From the NCBI RefSeq assembly GCF_000502955.1, contig NZ_AYWO01000005.1:356900-420899 (forward strand): a stretch of DNA of 64,000 nt. Direction: 5' to 3'. This DNA comes from Mesorhizobium sp. LNHC252B00. Its GTDB lineage: Bacteria > Pseudomonadota > Alphaproteobacteria > Rhizobiales > Rhizobiaceae. Shown in pieces: positions 48,868 through 58,871 of this stretch. A model generated the notes under the pieces. That model did no database searches. It was not told the DNA's origin and was given only the letters and a program-made list of their open reading frames with translations. Positions within the stretch are counted from its first letter, which is position 1. Each line of letters starts with the position of its first letter. Made by a program: the position numbers and the translations under genes.

Positions 48868-50238
48868 ATGGTCGACACCGAGGCTGATCTTTCGACCAGA
48901 ATTTTTTCGCATACCGATTTTACCAGCGGCGCTGTTGCGGCCGTGTCCGGCGGCAGCGACTCGACCGCCCTGCTCATCCTTCTCAAACACCATCTCGACC
49001 GCATGGCGCCGGCGACGAAGCTGCTGGCGGTGACGATCGACCACGATTTGCGGGCCGGTTCAGCGGTGGAAGCGCAAGTGGTGGCGAAGCTTTGCGCGAC
49101 ATACGGAATTTCACACCGCATCCTGACCTGGTCGGGCCCCAAGCCTTCGACCGGTCTGCCCGCGGCGGCGCGTGAGGCGCGCTACCGGCTGCTGGCCGAG
49201 GCGGCGCAAGCGGAAGGCCTCGGCCTGATCCTCACCGGCCATACCGCCGACGACCAGGCAGAGACGGTGCTTATGCGGCAAGCGCGCCAGGAAGGGTTGG
49301 CCCAGGACGCGGGCCGCGGGCTTGCCGGCATGGCGCCGGCCACCTTGTATGACTGGCGCAGTTGGATCGTGCGGCCGCTCCTCGGGTTGCGGCGCGCGGC
49401 ATTACGCGACGTCCTGCGGCGTCAAAATATCGGCTGGGCCGACGACCCGACCAATGCCGACAAGGCTTTCGAGCGGCCACGGATGCGTGCAACCCTTGCC
49501 GACGGCAACGGCGCGCGGCGCATCGACGACGCACTGGCATTGGCCGCGCATGAGGGCCGTGCGCGCAGTCAACTCGGCCTCGCCGCCGCAAGCCTGATCC
49601 ACGATTTCGCGACCCATCAGGTCACGGGCCTCATTCGTCTCGATCCTCACTTGTTGAGCGCAGCCGACGATCGGGCAGCCGTTTATGCGCTCCGCATTCT
49701 CTTGGCCACCATCGGCGGGATGGACTTCCTGCCGGATCAGACGCGTAGCGAGGCACTGTTGGGTCGGCTGAAGGCGGGATTTCTTTGCGCCACATTGTCG
49801 CGGACGGTTGTCGATTTCCGGCGCGCAGGCATCTTCCTCCGCCGCGAGGCGCGCGGCTTGCCCGCTGCCACCGCCGCCAGCGACGAAACCCTCTGGGATG
49901 GCCGGCGGCATATCACATTAAACGACGGCAGCGGCACATTGTTGATTGCCCCGTTCGGCGCAGCAGCGGCGAAGCGGCTGGCCATTGGTGAAGGAAAGGC
50001 CCCGCCGAGCCTGATGCGCGCCGCGCTCGCCGCCGAGCCGGCGTTGTGGCAGGCCGGTGAATGCCTTGATTTGTCTGAACATGATAGGGTGTCCACGACA
50101 GTTGAAGTGCGGCCGGTCGTTGCACCCTTTGCCCGCTTCCTGCCGTCCTTCGATCTGGCGCCGGCGCGTGCCGTTGCCGGGCTGATTGGCGCGCCGAAGC
50201 TGCCCGCCCTGCCTTTCAGCGGCCACAGTGCCGGTTGA
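48868..50238 (+). CDS. tilS: tRNA(Ile)-lysidine synthase TilS
   Basis: 456 aa. Makes lysidine at C34 of tRNA-Ile(CAU) using ATP and lysine. The PP-loop [10 protein letters not shown] lies near residue 30, followed by DHDLRAGS and the family motif [14 protein letters not shown]. The C-terminal part is the tRNA-binding extension. The ATG at 48868 is preferred over the adjacent TTG. Adjacent to ftsH, as is usual in alphaproteobacteria. Confidence 0.94.
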   Translation: MVDTEADLSTRIFSHTDFTSGAVAAVSGGSDSTALLILLKHHLDRMAPATKLLAVTIDHDLRAGSAVEAQVVAKLCATYGISHRILTWSGPKPSTGLPAAAREARYRLLAEAAQAEGLGLILTGHTADDQAETVLMRQARQEGLAQDAGRGLAGMAPATLYDWRSWIVRPLLGLRRAALRDVLRRQNIGWADDPTNADKAFERPRMRATLADGNGARRIDDALALAAHEGRARSQLGLAAASLIHDFATHQVTGLIRLDPHLLSAADDRAAVYALRILLATIGGMDFLPDQTRSEALLGRLKAGFLCATLSRTVVDFRRAGIFLRREARGLPAATAASDETLWDGRRHITLNDGSGTLLIAPFGAAAAKRLAIGEGKAPPSLMRAALAAEPALWQAGECLDLSEHDRVSTTVEVRPVVAPFARFLPSFDLAPARAVAGLIGAPKLPALPFSGHSAG

Positions 50239-50363
50239 TGATAGGGCGAAAGCTTAACCCAGACATGCTGTTATGCTTGGCAAGGGGAGGCGCTCTCCCT
50301 ATGTTAGGCGCAAGTTTCCTCTCACGACGTGTGTCCGCCCTGCGGATGCCAACGGGACAATTG

Positions 50364-52292
50364 ATGAATCCGAATTATCGCAACCTCGCGCTTTGGGCGA
50401 TCATAGCGGTCCTGCTCATAGCGCTGTTCAATCTGTTCCAGACGCCGCAGACGCGAGGGGCTTCCAGCGATGTACCTTATTCGCAGTTCCTGCAGGATGT
50501 CGCGGCGGGCCGGGTCAAGACGGTGACCATCGCCGGCGCTCGTATCAGCGGCACTTACACCGACAATTCCAGCGGCTTCCAGACCTATTCGCCCGGCGAT
50601 CCATCGCTGGTCTCGCGACTGCAGGACAAGAACGTCACCATCAACGCGCGGCCTGAGAGTGACGGTTCCAATTCGCTGTTCGGCTACCTGATCTCATGGC
50701 TGCCGATGATCCTCATCCTCGGCGTCTGGATATTCTTCATGCGCCAGATGCAGTCCGGGTCCGGGCGCGCCATGGGCTTCGGCAAGTCGAAGGCCAAGCT
50801 GCTCACCGAGGCGCATGGCCGGGTCACCTTCCAGGATGTCGCCGGCGTCGATGAAGCCAAGGAAGATCTGGAAGAGATCGTCGAATTCCTGCGCGATCCG
50901 CAGAAGTTCCAGCGGCTCGGCGGCAAGATCCCGCGCGGAGTGCTGCTCGTCGGCCCTCCGGGAACCGGTAAGACGCTACTTGCCCGTTCGGTTGCCGGCG
51001 AAGCCAATGTGCCGTTCTTCACCATTTCCGGTTCGGACTTCGTTGAGATGTTCGTCGGCGTCGGCGCAAGCCGCGTGCGCGACATGTTCGACCAGGCCAA
51101 GAAGAACGCGCCCTGCATCATCTTCATCGACGAAATCGATGCCGTCGGCCGCCATCGCGGTGCCGGTCTCGGTGGCGGCAATGACGAACGCGAGCAGACG
51201 CTGAACCAGCTGCTGGTCGAGATGGATGGTTTCGAATCCAACGAAAGCATCATCCTGATCGCCGCTACCAACCGGCCCGACGTGCTCGACCCGGCGCTGC
51301 TCAGGCCGGGCCGCTTCGACCGCCAGGTCGTGGTGCCGAATCCCGACATCGTCGGCCGCGAAAAGATCCTGAAGGTGCATGTGCGCAACGTGCCGCTGGC
51401 GCCCAATGTCGATCTCAAAGTCGTCGCTCGCGGCACGCCCGGCTTCTCCGGTGCCGATCTGATGAACCTCGTCAACGAATCGGCCCTGATGGCGGCGCGG
51501 CGCAACAAGCGCCTTGTCACCATGGCCGAGTTCGAGGACGCCAAGGACAAGATCATGATGGGCGCCGAGCGTCGCTCGTCGGCGATGACCCAGGCCGAGA
51601 AGGAGCTGACCGCCTATCACGAGGCCGGCCACGCCATCCTGGCGCTCAACGTGCCGTCGGCCGACCCGCTGCACAAGGCGACCATCATCCCGCGCGGCCG
51701 CGCGCTCGGCATGGTCATGCAGTTGCCGGAGGGTGACCGCTATTCGATGAGCTACAAATACATGATCTCGCGCCTTGCCATCATGATGGGTGGCCGTGTC
51801 GCCGAGGAGTTCAAGTTCGGCAAGGAAAACATCACCTCGGGCGCCTCCTCCGACATCGAGCAGGCGACCAAGCTGGCGCGAGCCATGGTCACGCGCTGGG
51901 GCTTTTCCGACAAGCTCGGCCATGTCGCCTATGGCGACAACCAGGAGGAAGTGTTCCTTGGCCATTCGGTGGCGCGCACGCAGAACGTCTCGGAAGAGAC
52001 CGCGCAGATCATCGACGCCGAAGTGCGCCGCCTGATCGACGAGGCCTATTCCACGGCGAAATCCATCCTGACCAAGAAGAAGAAGGAATGGATCGCGCTG
52101 GCGCAAGGGCTGCTCGAGTACGAGACCCTGTCCGGCGACGAGATCAAGCAATTGATCGCGGGGCAGAAGCCTTCACGCGACCTCGGCGACGACACGCCGC
52201 CGAGCCGTGGCTCGGCCGTGCCGAAGTCCGGCGGCCGGCGCAAGAAGGGCCCCGAGCCCGAAGGCGGAATGGAACCGCAGCCGTCAAGCTGA
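50364..52292 (+). CDS. ftsH: ATP-dependent zinc metalloprotease FtsH
   Basis: 642-aa membrane-anchored AAA protease. Two membrane helices (about 8-26 and 107-126), Walker [14 protein letters not shown], Walker [16 protein letters not shown], second region of homology RPGRFDRQ, and the protease site HEAGH starting at His419. The ATG at 50364 ([13 protein letters not shown]) matches the family start. Degrades misassembled membrane proteins and regulators. Confidence 0.97.
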   Translation: MNPNYRNLALWAIIAVLLIALFNLFQTPQTRGASSDVPYSQFLQDVAAGRVKTVTIAGARISGTYTDNSSGFQTYSPGDPSLVSRLQDKNVTINARPESDGSNSLFGYLISWLPMILILGVWIFFMRQMQSGSGRAMGFGKSKAKLLTEAHGRVTFQDVAGVDEAKEDLEEIVEFLRDPQKFQRLGGKIPRGVLLVGPPGTGKTLLARSVAGEANVPFFTISGSDFVEMFVGVGASRVRDMFDQAKKNAPCIIFIDEIDAVGRHRGAGLGGGNDEREQTLNQLLVEMDGFESNESIILIAATNRPDVLDPALLRPGRFDRQVVVPNPDIVGREKILKVHVRNVPLAPNVDLKVVARGTPGFSGADLMNLVNESALMAARRNKRLVTMAEFEDAKDKIMMGAERRSSAMTQAEKELTAYHEAGHAILALNVPSADPLHKATIIPRGRALGMVMQLPEGDRYSMSYKYMISRLAIMMGGRVAEEFKFGKENITSGASSDIEQATKLARAMVTRWGFSDKLGHVAYGDNQEEVFLGHSVARTQNVSEETAQIIDAEVRRLIDEAYSTAKSILTKKKKEWIALAQGLLEYETLSGDEIKQLIAGQKPSRDLGDDTPPSRGSAVPKSGGRRKKGPEPEGGMEPQPSS

Positions 52293-52315
52293 GTTCGACA
52301 AGAGATGATTTAGAG

Positions 52316-52343
52316 ACGCCGCGGCATGGTCCGCGGCGTTTTT
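52316..52343 (+). terminator. Terminator of ftsH
   Basis: Perfect 9-bp stem ACGCCGCGG / CCGCGGCGT (52316-52324 and 52331-52339) with loop CATGGT, then TTTTT, 24 nt after the ftsH stop. Confidence 0.9.
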
Positions 52344-52396
52344 GTTTGGAGACTTTGCTGCCCGTCTGCCTTAGCTTAAGACGGGCCAAGCCGGCG

Positions 52397-52583
52397 ACCC
52401 CACTCATCTGCCTGCCGGCATCTTCTCCCGGCATAGTGACGGGCAGAAGGGCCCCGCCTTCCTGCGATTTCGCCAATCACACCTGCGTTGCCAGGATGGC
52501 GCCGGCGTCGCGGTCAGCTACTTTCTCCCCGTCACCACGTCACTATACGGGGAGAAATGCCCGGCAGGGCAATGAGGGGCGGC
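52397..52583. repeat. RIME-like intergenic mosaic element
   Basis: Mosaic of two palindromic ends. The left part carries CATCTGCCTGCCGGCATC, followed by TTCTCCCGGCATAGTGACGG; the right part carries the reverse complement of nearly the same blocks (CACTATACGGGGAGAAAT, GCCCGGCAGGGCAATGAGGG). This matches the layout of the rhizobial RIME family. It fills most of the 385-nt gap between ftsH and the next gene. Confidence 0.7.
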
Positions 52584-52620
52584 ACCAAACGAGCGCGAAT
52601 GGCGTGCCCGGCATTTGACA

Positions 52621-52660
52621 AAGACAGGCCCGCGAACCTTGCGGTTCGCGGGCCTGTCTT
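52621..52660. terminator. 18-bp perfect hairpin, terminator of the repeat-protein gene
   Basis: Perfect stem AAGACAGGCCCGCGAACC / GGTTCGCGGGCCTGTCTT (52621-52638 and 52643-52660), loop TTGC, 17 nt beyond the stop of the minus-strand gene. T-rich sequence follows on both strands, so it may work in both directions. Confidence 0.8.
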
Positions 52661-52677
52661 TCAGATATTTTTGTCGT

Positions 52678-53553
52678 TCAGCCCTTCAGCTTTGCGTTGC
52701 ACAGGCTGTAGAAGCCGCCGCCCTTCTGGATCCACTTGAGGCCGCCAAGCGCGTTGGTGTCCTTGAGGGCATAGTACTGGTCGAGGCAAGTATGCATGCG
52801 GCCCTTGCCTGGGGTCTCGCTGGTATATTTCGGCGAGATCGCGGACGGGAAAGTGACGCCCTTGGGCGCAACCGTGGTCGGCTTCGCCGGCTCTTTGGTG
52901 TAGCTCGCCTCGTCGGCGGCCGGCACGGTGTCGTCATCGGACGCGCTGGCGCCGCATTCGGTCTTGCGGAAGTCGTTCCACTTCATGCCTTTCAGCGTAT
53001 CGGCCGTCTTGGCAGCCTGATACTTCGTACTGCATTCGGCCATGCTCAGACCTTTGCCGCTAGTATCGGCGGGAGCCGCGGCAGCCTTGGTGGTTGCCGG
53101 CTTGGCGGCGGCCGATGCACCGGCGGCGCATTCGGACTTGCGGAAATCGTTCCACTTCATGCCGTTCAGCGTGCCGGCAGCCTTCGCCGCCTGGTACTTG
53201 GCGCTGCATTCCTTCGCCGTCAGACCCTTGGCCGTGCTGTCCTCGGCCGCAGCGGCTGCCTTGGCCGGCTTCGTCTCGGCAGCCTTCCTGGTGTCGGCAG
53301 CTTTCTTGGTGTCGGCTGCCTTCGTGTCGGTTGCTTTGGTTTCGGTTGCCTTGGTGTCGGTCTTGGCCGCGGCGTCGGTGCCGCATTGGGCCTTGCGGAA
53401 CTGGTTCCAGGTCGCCCCGGCGAGTGTTCCGGCATCCTTGGCGGCGTTGTATTTCGTGCTGCACTCGGCCATCGTCAGTGCGTTGGCGGGCGCGGCCAGA
53501 AACAAGGTCGCGACGGCGAGGCCGGTCAAAGTGGCAAGTCGGTGGATGAGCAT
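52678..53553 (-). CDS. Secreted protein with four Cys-Trp repeat units
   Basis: 291 aa. Signal peptide 1-25 (LIHRLATLTGLAVATLFLAAP). Three close copies of a unit of about 30 residues: AECSTKYNAAKDAGTL ending WNQFRKAQC, then WNDFRKSEC and WNDFRKTEC, plus a fourth diverged copy near the C-terminus (CLDQYYALKDTNALGGLKW, last Cys in LCNAKLKG). Each unit begins and ends with a Cys, so one disulfide per unit is likely. Ala/Lys/Thr-rich linkers separate the units. No named family recognised; oxidised periplasmic or surface protein inferred. Confidence 0.82.
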   Translation of the reverse strand: MLIHRLATLTGLAVATLFLAAPANALTMAECSTKYNAAKDAGTLAGATWNQFRKAQCGTDAAAKTDTKATETKATDTKAADTKKAADTRKAAETKPAKAAAAAEDSTAKGLTAKECSAKYQAAKAAGTLNGMKWNDFRKSECAAGASAAAKPATTKAAAAPADTSGKGLSMAECSTKYQAAKTADTLKGMKWNDFRKTECGASASDDDTVPAADEASYTKEPAKPTTVAPKGVTFPSAISPKYTSETPGKGRMHTCLDQYYALKDTNALGGLKWIQKGGGFYSLCNAKLKG

Positions 53554-53921
53554 AGCGTTTCTCCGTTGCAGCAGCCCATGTTACGTCCCGGCGAATCAAT
53601 AACGCTCAACGGTCGGTTGCGCCAGATGCTAAGTAGCGTATATATCGCCTAAAGCTGGGCTTTGCCGATAAGGTGATGAAATCGTTGTCCGTTGCCCGCT
53701 TCAGAGCAAGATTTTCCAGGTTCATCTGCGCTGAAAGGCTTGCATGACTGGTATATTGGAGCATGGCTGTTTCAGCATGTTAGGTTGCAGCCGTGTTGTG
53801 TGCAGTGCACAACAAGAATTTTCTAAGGATTGGTAACATATAATCACACAATGTGATCATGGCGCCCCGGCCAATTGTGGCATGACGTGCCGGGGAAGAA
53901 ACGTTGAGGAATCGGGCTACC
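53554..53921. other. Intergenic region upstream of glmM
   Basis: 368 nt between divergent genes. It contains a perfect -10 box TATAAT (53839-53844), a palindrome GTTGTG-TGCAGTG-CACAAC (53795-53813), and a small one ATCACA-CAA-TGTGAT (53843-53857) directly at the likely start. No convincing -35 and no credible short gene. Confidence 0.6.
53839..53844 (+). promoter_or_regulatory. Probable -10 box of the glmM promoter
   Basis: TATAAT, perfect consensus, 78 nt before the glmM start. The -35 region (53814-53821) is not consensus, so an activator may help; the GTTGTG palindrome just upstream is placed for that. Confidence 0.5.
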
Positions 53922-55274
53922 ATGGCAGGGAATTATTTCGGCACGGACGGCATTCGCGGGCGCGCCAACAAGTTTCCGATGACCGCGGAAATCGCGATGC
54001 GGGTCGGCATGGCCGCCGGCCTCTCCTTCCAGCGCGGCAGCCACCGTCATCGCGTCGTGCTCGGCAAGGACACCAGGCTTTCCGGCTATATGATCGAGAA
54101 TGCCATGGTCGCCGGTCTGTGTGCCGCCGGCATGGACGTGTTCCTGCTCGGCCCAATCCCGACTCCGGCGGTCGCCATGCTGGTGCGGTCGCTGCGCGCC
54201 GATATCGGCGTCATGATCTCGGCTTCGCACAATCCCTACTATGACAACGGCATCAAGCTGTTCGGACCCGACGGGTACAAGCTCTCCGACGAGATCGAGG
54301 AGCGCATCGAGAGCATGCTCGACAAGGACATAGAACTGGCGCTCGCCGATTCCGACGGGCTTGGCCGCGCCAAGCGCGTCGACGGCGTGCATGATCGCTA
54401 TATCGAATTCGCCAAGCGCACCTTGCCGCGCTCGATGTCACTCTCCGGGCTCAGGATCGTCGTCGATTGCGCCAATGGCGCGGCCTACAAGGTGGCGCCC
54501 GAGGCGCTGTGGGAACTGGGCGCCGAAGTCGTCGCCATCAATGTCGAGCCCAACGGCTTCAACATCAACAAGGAATGTGGCTCGACCCATCCCGCCGGCC
54601 TGCAGAAGAAGGTGCACGAAGTGCGCGCCGACATCGGCATCGCCCTCGACGGCGATGCCGACCGGGTCGTCATCGTCGATGAGAACGGGGCGATCGTCGA
54701 CGGTGACCAGATCATGGCACTGATTGCTGAATCCTGGCATCAGAGCGGGCGGCTTGCCGGCGGCGGCGTCGTTTCGACGGTCATGTCCAATCTCGGGCTC
54801 GAGCGCTTCCTCGGCGACATGAAGCTGCAATTGCACCGCACCAAGGTCGGCGACCGTTATGTCGTCGAGCATATGCGCGCGCACGGGCTGAATGTCGGCG
54901 GCGAACAATCCGGCCATATCGTGCTGTCGGACTTCTCGACCACCGGCGACGGCCTGGTTTCGGCGCTGCAGGTACTGGCCTGCATCAAGCGGCAGGGGCG
55001 GCCGGTCAGCGAACTGTCGAAGAAGTTCGAACCGGTGCCGCAGCTTCTGAAGAACGTCCATATTTCCGGCGGCAAGCCGCTCGAGCAAGCGCCGGTCAAG
55101 GCAGCCATCGAGGATGCCCGTACCCGCCTCGGCAAGGCTGGGCGGCTGGTTATCCGACCCTCCGGCACCGAGCCGCTGATCCGCGTCATGGCCGAGGGCG
55201 ACGACCCGCAATTGGTCGAGTCCGTCGTCAATGGCATCGTTGAGGTTATCTCCGAAACGCGCAGCGCAGCTTAA
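53922..55274 (+). CDS. glmM: Phosphoglucosamine mutase GlmM
   Basis: 450 aa, converts glucosamine-6-P to glucosamine-1-P for peptidoglycan and LPS precursors. Start region [14 protein letters not shown]; phosphoserine site Ser102 in [13 protein letters not shown]; metal loop [16 protein letters not shown]; sugar loop [12 protein letters not shown]; phosphate loop [16 protein letters not shown]. The ATG at 53922 is the family start. ftsH-glmM proximity is ancient, here with an inserted minus-strand gene. Confidence 0.97.
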   Translation: MAGNYFGTDGIRGRANKFPMTAEIAMRVGMAAGLSFQRGSHRHRVVLGKDTRLSGYMIENAMVAGLCAAGMDVFLLGPIPTPAVAMLVRSLRADIGVMISASHNPYYDNGIKLFGPDGYKLSDEIEERIESMLDKDIELALADSDGLGRAKRVDGVHDRYIEFAKRTLPRSMSLSGLRIVVDCANGAAYKVAPEALWELGAEVVAINVEPNGFNINKECGSTHPAGLQKKVHEVRADIGIALDGDADRVVIVDENGAIVDGDQIMALIAESWHQSGRLAGGGVVSTVMSNLGLERFLGDMKLQLHRTKVGDRYVVEHMRAHGLNVGGEQSGHIVLSDFSTTGDGLVSALQVLACIKRQGRPVSELSKKFEPVPQLLKNVHISGGKPLEQAPVKAAIEDARTRLGKAGRLVIRPSGTEPLIRVMAEGDDPQLVESVVNGIVEVISETRSAA

Positions 55275-55323
55275 TCACAAGCCCGCCCGCGAGGGTGCCG
55301 CACTCATATCTTCGCCAGCTCAA

Positions 55324-55348
55324 GCCCGCCCTTCCGGCGGGCTTTTTT
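55324..55348 (+). terminator. Terminator of glmM
   Basis: Stem GCCCGCC / GGCGGGC (55324-55330 and 55336-55342), loop CTTCC, then TTTTTT. Confidence 0.88.
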
Positions 55349-55432
55349 GGTCGGTCCGGCGGTCGATCCCGACATCCTGAAAACCGCTCAACGATCCCTC
55401 GAAGTGTCGGGATTCGTGGTTAAGCAACAGGG

Positions 55433-55447
55433 TTAAACGCCTTTTAA
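55433..55447 (+). promoter_or_regulatory. CtrA-type box upstream of outer-membrane protein 1
   Basis: TTAA-ACGCCTT-TTAA, exact TTAA-N7-TTAA, 82 nt from the end of the box to the start codon at 55529. An extra TTAA lies just upstream. Confidence 0.55.
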
Positions 55448-55528
55448 CCTTTGCACTTCATTATCCACGACTGAAAAGCAATTGCATTCGGACCGATGGC
55501 CGTTCCGAACTTCTCAGGGGTGACATGC

Positions 55529-56365
55529 ATGTTCAATACAGCCAGAAAGGTCCTGCTCGCCTTACTGTTCGCAGGTCTGGCAGGACCACTGTTCGCGGCC
55601 GACCTGCCGGAACCGGTGGTCGAGGAGGCTCCGCCTCCGACCGTCTACGAGCAGCCGGTCGAAGTCGGCGGCTGGTACATTCGCGGCGACATCGACTATC
55701 ACAAGTCGACCGTGCGCGGCATCGACTACATGACCTACACCGTCGATCCCTGTAACTGTACGGTCATTCCCGGCAGCAAGAGTTTCGACTTCGGCAAGCT
55801 CAAGGGCGGTTTCTCGCTCGGTGCCGGCGTCGGCTACAAGATCAACGACCATTTCCGTACCGATCTGACGGCCGACTACTGGTTCAAGTCGAACTTCAAC
55901 GGCGGCACATCGGATATCAACGGAACATCGACCGAAGTGTCGAAAATGAGCGCCTTGCTGCTGCTGGCCAACGCCTATGTCGATCTCGGCACCTATAGTG
56001 GCCTCACGCCTTACGTCGGCGCCGGCATCGGCGGTGCGCGCGTCAAGTGGGATACTGTCTATGACCCGAACACCACCGAGACCAACCCGGGAGCGTCCAA
56101 CTGGCGCTTCGCCTACGCTCTGATGGCCGGCGCTTCCTACTGCCTGACCGACAAGATCATCCTCGACGCGGGCTATCGCTTCAGCCACATCCAGGGCGGC
56201 CGAATGTTCGAATGGGATGTCAGCAGCTCCGGCCCCGGCTTCGATCGCGGCATCAACACACACGAGGTTCGCGGTGGCCTGCGCTACCAGTTCGGTGGCA
56301 GCAACGGTTGCGCAGCGCCGGTCGTGGCCTACCAGCCCGAACCCGAGCCGATCTACACCAAGTAA
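55529..56365 (+). CDS. Outer-membrane beta-barrel protein 1
   Basis: 278 aa. Signal peptide ending near FAADLPEPV, then a porin-like beta-barrel of the Omp25/Omp31-type superfamily: GGWYIRGDIDYHKS, GVGYKINDHFRTDLTADYWF, AYVDLGTYSGLTPYVGAGIGG, and a terminal aromatic strand GGLRYQF with a Pro-rich tail. CAGGGG precedes the ATG at 55529. Paralogue of the next gene. Confidence 0.88.
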   Translation: MFNTARKVLLALLFAGLAGPLFAADLPEPVVEEAPPPTVYEQPVEVGGWYIRGDIDYHKSTVRGIDYMTYTVDPCNCTVIPGSKSFDFGKLKGGFSLGAGVGYKINDHFRTDLTADYWFKSNFNGGTSDINGTSTEVSKMSALLLLANAYVDLGTYSGLTPYVGAGIGGARVKWDTVYDPNTTETNPGASNWRFAYALMAGASYCLTDKIILDAGYRFSHIQGGRMFEWDVSSSGPGFDRGINTHEVRGGLRYQFGGSNGCAAPVVAYQPEPEPIYTK

Positions 56366-56391
56366 CACCGGCATTACCTGAAATTCTCGTG

Positions 56392-56424
56392 AGCCGCCCG
56401 GCACCAGCCGGGCGGCTTTCGTTT
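56392..56424 (+). terminator. Terminator after outer-membrane protein 1
   Basis: Perfect 11-bp stem AGCCGCCCGGC / GCCGGGCGGCT (56392-56402 and 56407-56417), loop ACCA, then TTTCGTTT. Confidence 0.88.
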
Positions 56425-56479
56425 GAGCCCTATGTAATGAAAGCTCGGCCGAAATGAATTCGCTAACGCTCTGTTAGCC

Positions 56480-56494
56480 TTAACCGGCACTTAA
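56480..56494 (+). promoter_or_regulatory. CtrA-type box upstream of outer-membrane protein 2
   Basis: TTAA-CCGGCAC-TTAA, exact consensus, 80 nt before the start at 56574. It overlaps a palindrome TTAACC-ACTAT-GGTTAA (56491-56507). Same distance as for the paralogue upstream. Confidence 0.55.
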
Positions 56495-56573
56495 CCACTA
56501 TGGTTAACAATGCTCCCTGAAACGATGGCTGCCGTTGCTATTGCCAGCGGGCCAAATTCGGGAGTCGGGGACC

Positions 56574-57434
56574 ATGAGAATCATTTCGCGTGCGGCGCTG
56601 GCGCTTGGCGCCTTAGCCTTCTTGCCGCTGGCGACCTTGCATGCTGCCGACTACAATCCGCCGATCTATGTCGACCAGGCGCCCGACTATGTGCCGGTCG
56701 AGGTCGGCTCCGGCTGGTATTTGCGCGGCGATATCGGTTACGCCTTCAGTCATCCGTTCAAACATGAGGAAACATCGAGCGGTCCGCTCGACAGTTTTAC
56801 TGATGAGAGCAGCCTTTTCACGGGCAGCATCGGTATGGGCTATCATGTTAACGACTATCTCAGGGTCGAGCTGAACGGCGGGATTCTACCAACCGACAAA
56901 TTCGGCGAGCACGCGAAGCTCGCCGCCACCTGCGACGGTCATACGCTCGAGGCCGACGGATTTGGAAATATCAATTCCGTTCCGGTCTCACAGGCATGCG
57001 ATCTCTCCGACAACGCCTCCAACAAAGGCTACAGCATCATGGCCAACGGCTATGTGGATCTGGGCACTTACGTTGGGCTCACTCCCTATATCGGCGGTGG
57101 CATTGGTCTTGCTTACAACAAATATTTCAGAAGCATAGGCGCACGCGACTGCGTGGAAACACCGACCAATTCCGGCGGCACCGGCGGGTTTTTCTGCGAC
57201 GATCCCGCCGGCTATGAAGGTCAGACCGACAGCGAGGGCAAATTCAACCTAGCCTACTCGATCGGTGCAGGACTTTCCTATCAGGTCACCAAAAACGTTT
57301 CTGTTGATCTCGGCTACGAATATTTCTCAGTGCCGAGCGCAAAATACGTCGCCTTTGATGGCGGTGCCTTCAATATCCGCAAGGGTATCGACTACCAGAC
57401 GGTCAAGCTCGGGCTGCGTTACGACCTCTGGTAG
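56574..57434 (+). CDS. Outer-membrane beta-barrel protein 2
   Basis: 286 aa. Signal peptide 1-24 (cleaved after LHA). Barrel features shared with the previous gene: SGWYLRGDIGYAFSHPF, GMGYHVNDYLRVELNGG, GYVDLGTYVGLTPYIGGGIGLAYN, and a last strand VKLGLRYDLW ending in an aromatic residue. Two Cys-containing loops are unique to this copy. Tandem duplication followed by divergence is likely. Confidence 0.88.
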   Translation: MRIISRAALALGALAFLPLATLHAADYNPPIYVDQAPDYVPVEVGSGWYLRGDIGYAFSHPFKHEETSSGPLDSFTDESSLFTGSIGMGYHVNDYLRVELNGGILPTDKFGEHAKLAATCDGHTLEADGFGNINSVPVSQACDLSDNASNKGYSIMANGYVDLGTYVGLTPYIGGGIGLAYNKYFRSIGARDCVETPTNSGGTGGFFCDDPAGYEGQTDSEGKFNLAYSIGAGLSYQVTKNVSVDLGYEYFSVPSAKYVAFDGGAFNIRKGIDYQTVKLGLRYDLW

Positions 57435-57550
57435 GTGCTACGCATAAGAAGAACAGGACGGGCGGATCCTCGGGTCCGCCGCTCCCGGTTTTGCGCCATG
57501 ACATTTTCGTACAGATCGCCGGTATCCTGCCCGCGACAAAAACTTTCCTC

Positions 57551-57579
57551 TTGACGCCCGAGGCCTGAACGCATATCGC
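57551..57579 (+). promoter_or_regulatory. Probable promoter of serC
   Basis: TTGACG (57551-57556) with a weak -10 around 57572-57579 (CATATCGC), placing the start at about 57585, at the 5' edge of the serC leader RNA. Confidence 0.5.
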
Positions 57580-57635
57580 CGTCCGTGGGCCACCCCTCCC
57601 CAACGAGGGGCCACTATCTGGAAGGATAGACCACG
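57575..57635 (+). ncRNA. serC leader RNA motif
   Basis: Conserved-looking leader directly before serC: GTCCGTGGGCCACCCC, a hairpin CCCCTC / GAGGGG (57593-57598 and 57605-57610, loop CCCAAC), then CCAC and a second hairpin CTATC / GATAG (57614-57618 and 57625-57629) whose loop holds the ribosome-binding GGAAG. The layout matches the alphaproteobacterial serC motif (RF00517) from memory. It would control translation of serC by exposing or hiding the SD; the ligand or signal is not known to me. Confidence 0.8.
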
Positions 57636-58811
57636 ATGACGACGCATGCGAAGCCCGGACTGCGTCCGGCAAACCCTAATTTTTCCTCAGGTCCCTGCGC
57701 GAAGCGCCCCGGCTGGTCAGTCGAGGCCCTGAAAACTGCAGCGCTCGGCCGTTCCCATCGCGCCAAAATCGGCAAGGCCAAGCTCGAACAGTCGATTTCG
57801 CTGACGCGGGAAATTCTCCAGGTCCCGGCGGACTACCGCATCGGCATCGTGCCGGCATCGGACACCGGCGCGGTCGAGATGGCGCTGTGGTCGCTGCTCG
57901 GCGAGCGCGGCGTCGACATGGTCGCCTGGGAGAGCTTTGGCTCCGGCTGGGTCACCGACGTGGTCAAGCAATTGAAGCTCGCCGACGTGCGCAAGATCGA
58001 AGCCGGCTACGGCGAACTGCCCGACCTCACGAAGATCGATTTCGACCGCGATGTGGTCTTCACCTGGAACGGCACCACGTCCGGCGTGCGCGTGCCGAAC
58101 GGCGATTTCATCCCTGCGGATCGCCAGGGCCTGACCATCTGCGACGCGACTTCGGCTGCCTTCGCACGGAGGCTCGACTTTGAAAAACTCGATGTCGTCA
58201 CCTTCTCCTGGCAGAAGGTGCTGGGCGGCGAGGGCGCGCACGGCATGCTCATCCTGTCGCCCCGCGCCGTCGAGCGGCTGGAAACGTACAAGCCTTCATG
58301 GCCGCTGCCGAAAATCTTCCGCCTGACCTCGGGCGGCAAGCTGATCGAGGGCATTTTCAAGGGCGAGACCATCAACACCCCCTCGATGCTGTGCGTCGAG
58401 GACTATCTCGATGCGCTCAACTGGGCGAAGTCGATTGGGGGCCTCGACGCGCTGATCGCCAGGGCGGACGCCAATGCGGCTGTCCTCGATCGATTTGTCG
58501 CCAAGTCCGCGTGGCTCGGTCATCTCGCCGTCCAACCGGCGACGCGGTCGAACACGTCCGTGTGTCTGTCCTTCACCGATCCGGATGTGTCCGCGCTCGA
58601 TGCCGATGGGCAAGCGGCTTTCGCCAAGGGACTGGTTTCGGTGCTCGACAAGGAAGGGGTCGCCTACGACATCGGCGCCTATCGCGACGCACCGCCCGGC
58701 CTGCGCATCTGGTGCGGCGCGACCGTCGAGACGTCGGATCTCGAAGCATTGCTGCCTTGGCTCGACTGGGCCTTCGCTGCGCAGAAGGCGTCGCTGAAAG
58801 CGGCGGCCTGA
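57636..58811 (+). CDS. serC: Phosphoserine aminotransferase SerC
   Basis: 391 aa, alphaproteobacterial-length class. Converts 3-phosphohydroxypyruvate to phosphoserine. The PLP lysine is Lys194 in [14 protein letters not shown]; the substrate region [13 protein letters not shown] lies at the N-terminus. First gene of serC-serA; SerA product is the substrate for SerC. Start fixed by the leader and SD. Confidence 0.96.
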   Translation: MTTHAKPGLRPANPNFSSGPCAKRPGWSVEALKTAALGRSHRAKIGKAKLEQSISLTREILQVPADYRIGIVPASDTGAVEMALWSLLGERGVDMVAWESFGSGWVTDVVKQLKLADVRKIEAGYGELPDLTKIDFDRDVVFTWNGTTSGVRVPNGDFIPADRQGLTICDATSAAFARRLDFEKLDVVTFSWQKVLGGEGAHGMLILSPRAVERLETYKPSWPLPKIFRLTSGGKLIEGIFKGETINTPSMLCVEDYLDALNWAKSIGGLDALIARADANAAVLDRFVAKSAWLGHLAVQPATRSNTSVCLSFTDPDVSALDADGQAAFAKGLVSVLDKEGVAYDIGAYRDAPPGLRIWCGATVETSDLEALLPWLDWAFAAQKASLKAAA

Positions 58812-58821
58812 GATTGTCAGT

Positions 58822-58838
58822 GGCGGCCTTCGGCCGCC
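58822..58838 (+). other. Hairpin in the serC-serA gap
   Basis: Stem GGCGGCC / GGCCGCC (58822-58828 and 58832-58838), loop TTC, without a T run. It may adjust serA level or RNA stability rather than terminate. Confidence 0.6.
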
Positions 58839-58871
58839 CATATCCCAACAATCCATCTCAAGGAGGCCGCT

